Assembly: GCA_012800685.1 (NCBI GenBank)
Contig: JAAZIT010000191.1
Span: 1 to 5,183 of the forward strand
Origin: Clostridiales bacterium
GTDB taxonomy: Bacteria > Bacillota > Clostridia > Oscillospirales > Ruminococcaceae
Length of the DNA stretch: 5,183 bases
Direction: 5' to 3'
Shown here: positions 4,256 to 5,183 of the stretch, in pieces
How positions within the stretch are numbered: the first letter of the stretch is position 1
How the letters are laid out: each line of letters opens with the position of its first letter
Notes under the pieces: generated by a model
Database searches by the model: none
The model's input: the letters and a program-made list of their open reading frames with translations, nothing else
Told to the model about the DNA's origin: nothing
Program-made: the position numbers and the translations under genes

Positions 4256-5050
4256 ATGAAGATTGATTTTCACGTACACTCATTTAACGACAAGGTTGCA
4301 GAAAAAGCAATCTCAAAACTTGAGTCACTAATACACTATCCAGCCTTAACAAGAGGCACGATGAGTGAAACAAAAAAAGCATACAGGGAATACGGTGTTG
4401 AGAAATTTGTATTATTGCCAATAGCCACAAAGCCATCACAGCAAAGGATAATTAACGATTGGGCTTTTAAACAAAGTGACGATCAAGTCATAGCATTTGG
4501 CAGTATCCATCCAGAAGCTGAAGACCTTTTTGAAGAGTTAGAACGTATTAAAGCTATGGGAATGAGAGGCATAAAGCTACATCCCGATTATCAAGACTTT
4601 GAAATAGATGAGGAGAGAATGTATCCAATATATCGCAAATGCGCCGAGCTTAATTTGATTGTTGTTTTTCATGCAGGTTATGATTGTCTAAGTCCTGATC
4701 ACTATCATGCAACCACCGAAATGTCCGCAAGAGCACACAAGGCGGTTCCAGAATTAACAATGGTTTTAGCTCACTTAGGAAGTAATTTTCAATGGGGGCA
4801 GGTTTACGAGGAGCTTGCAGGACTTGAGGGTAATATTTATTTTGACATATCATATGTTGCAAACCACATAGACGAGAAGTTATGTTATGAAATTATAAAA
4901 AAACATGGTGCTGACAGAATTTTATTTGCCAGCGACTTCCCTTGGACTTCACCAATAGCTACAGCAGATTTTATTGAAAGTATGCCACTTACACACGAGG
5001 AAAAAGAACTTATTTTTCATGGCAATGCTGAAAGATTATTAGGAATGTAA
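4256..5050 (+). CDS. Amidohydrolase_2 family TIM-barrel metal-dependent hydrolase
   Basis: This 264-residue cytosolic enzyme is of the amidohydrolase superfamily, PF04909-like branch, which includes hydrolases and non-oxidative decarboxylases such as the ACMSD and resorcylate decarboxylase relatives. The metal-site signature is intact: HxH at His6 and His8 on strand 1 (KIDFHVHSF), GIKLHPDYQ at 105-113, FHAGYD at 138-143 (His139), LAHLG at 171-175 (His173), and the catalytic Asp227 in LFASDFPW (223-230). The C-terminal NAERLLGM is typical of the family. Its substrate cannot be read from the sequence. The start has GAGG (4242-4245), 10 nt upstream. It is a single-gene unit with its own promoter, divergent from aroF, and ended by a hairpin. 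The shared intergenic operator might link it to aromatic metabolism, but that is a guess. A hydrolase acting on an unrelated small molecule is equally possible. Confidence 0.88.
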   Translation: MKIDFHVHSFNDKVAEKAISKLESLIHYPALTRGTMSETKKAYREYGVEKFVLLPIATKPSQQRIINDWAFKQSDDQVIAFGSIHPEAEDLFEELERIKAMGMRGIKLHPDYQDFEIDEERMYPIYRKCAELNLIVVFHAGYDCLSPDHYHATTEMSARAHKAVPELTMVLAHLGSNFQWGQVYEELAGLEGNIYFDISYVANHIDEKLCYEIIKKHGADRILFASDFPWTSPIATADFIESMPLTHEEKELIFHGNAERLLGM

Positions 5051-5068
5051 TTAAAAATATACTGCATT

Positions 5069-5105
5069 AGGCTAAGTATTTTAAAATACTTAGCCTTTAT
5101 TGTAC
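5069..5105 (+). terminator. Hairpin terminator after the amidohydrolase
   Basis: A perfect inverted repeat starts 18 bp after the stop: AGGCTAAGTATTTT (5069-5082) with its exact complement at 5083-5096. In RNA the stem would be about 11-12 bp with a small AU loop. It is followed by TTTATTGT, a modest T-rich run, so termination is likely but not canonical. It may be somewhat bidirectional. Confidence 0.7.
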
Positions 5106-5183
5106 AAAAGTCATACTATTTATATAATTATGTCTTTATTATACCTAAATTAGTTATACCAACAGGATTGCTAAATTAATGGA
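5106..5183. other. AT-rich tail without a supported gene
   Basis: No coding frame can be supported here. A perfect TATAAT at 5123-5128 could be a -10 box, but the hexamer 17 bp upstream (TTGTAC at 5100-5105) matches only half of TTGACA and overlaps the terminator tail. An ATG at 5179-5181 has AGGA (5164-5167) 11 nt before it, but only one codon and part of the next are visible. Confidence 0.3.

Noticed and set aside
4650..4862. Minus-strand 70-codon frame inside the amidohydrolase
   Set aside because: It is antisense to the metal-site region of the hydrolase and has no ribosome binding site or family.

Overview
The window is low-GC DNA with AAGGA/GGAGG-type ribosome binding sites and strong sigma-70/sigma-A style promoters. 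Its proteins look like those of anaerobic Clostridia (Bacillota), probably a gut Ruminococcus/Oscillospiraceae-type organism. This is an inference from protein style and base composition, not from a marker gene. The window is a chromosomal block of common-pathway aromatic amino acid (shikimate) genes on the minus strand, with one divergent metal-dependent hydrolase gene on the plus strand.

Layout from right to left along the minus strand: a strong promoter (4110-4138) drives a leader RNA of about 240 nt. This RNA encodes a 36-residue peptide with nine Phe codons (3958-4068) and then a textbook intrinsic terminator (3895-3927). Next comes aroF, a DAHP synthase of the Thermotoga-like type with an N-terminal regulatory domain (2840-3862). 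After aroF lie an unrecognised 24-codon small ORF (2714-2788) and a terminator (2679-2700). A second promoter (2611-2639) then starts a three-gene unit: a LURP-one/tubby-C2-like protein (2097-2564), aroB (963-2072) and aroA (890 to beyond the left edge). The window therefore encodes steps 1 (AroF), 2 (AroB) and 6 (AroA) of the route from PEP and erythrose-4-phosphate to chorismate.

The most interesting element is the aroF leader. An 8-nt stretch inside the leader-peptide gene copies part of the terminator 3' arm exactly, so it can pair with the terminator 5' arm as an antiterminator. It lies just beyond the edge of a ribosome stalled at the Phe23-Phe24 codons, and would be covered by a ribosome at the stop codon. 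This is the geometry of ribosome-mediated attenuation by charged tRNA-Phe, as in enteric pheA, but here on a DAHP synthase gene in an apparent Firmicute, where T-boxes or TRAP are the better-known solutions. A weaker 1:2 protector hairpin can also be drawn.

The 4139-4191 interval between the divergent aroF-leader and hydrolase promoters contains a perfect 23-bp palindrome centred on 4162. It is probably an operator for an unidentified regulator that could control one or both genes. The hydrolase (4256-5050) is an amidohydrolase_2 family protein of unknown substrate, ended by a long hairpin (5069-5096). The last 80 or so bases hold no gene that I can support.
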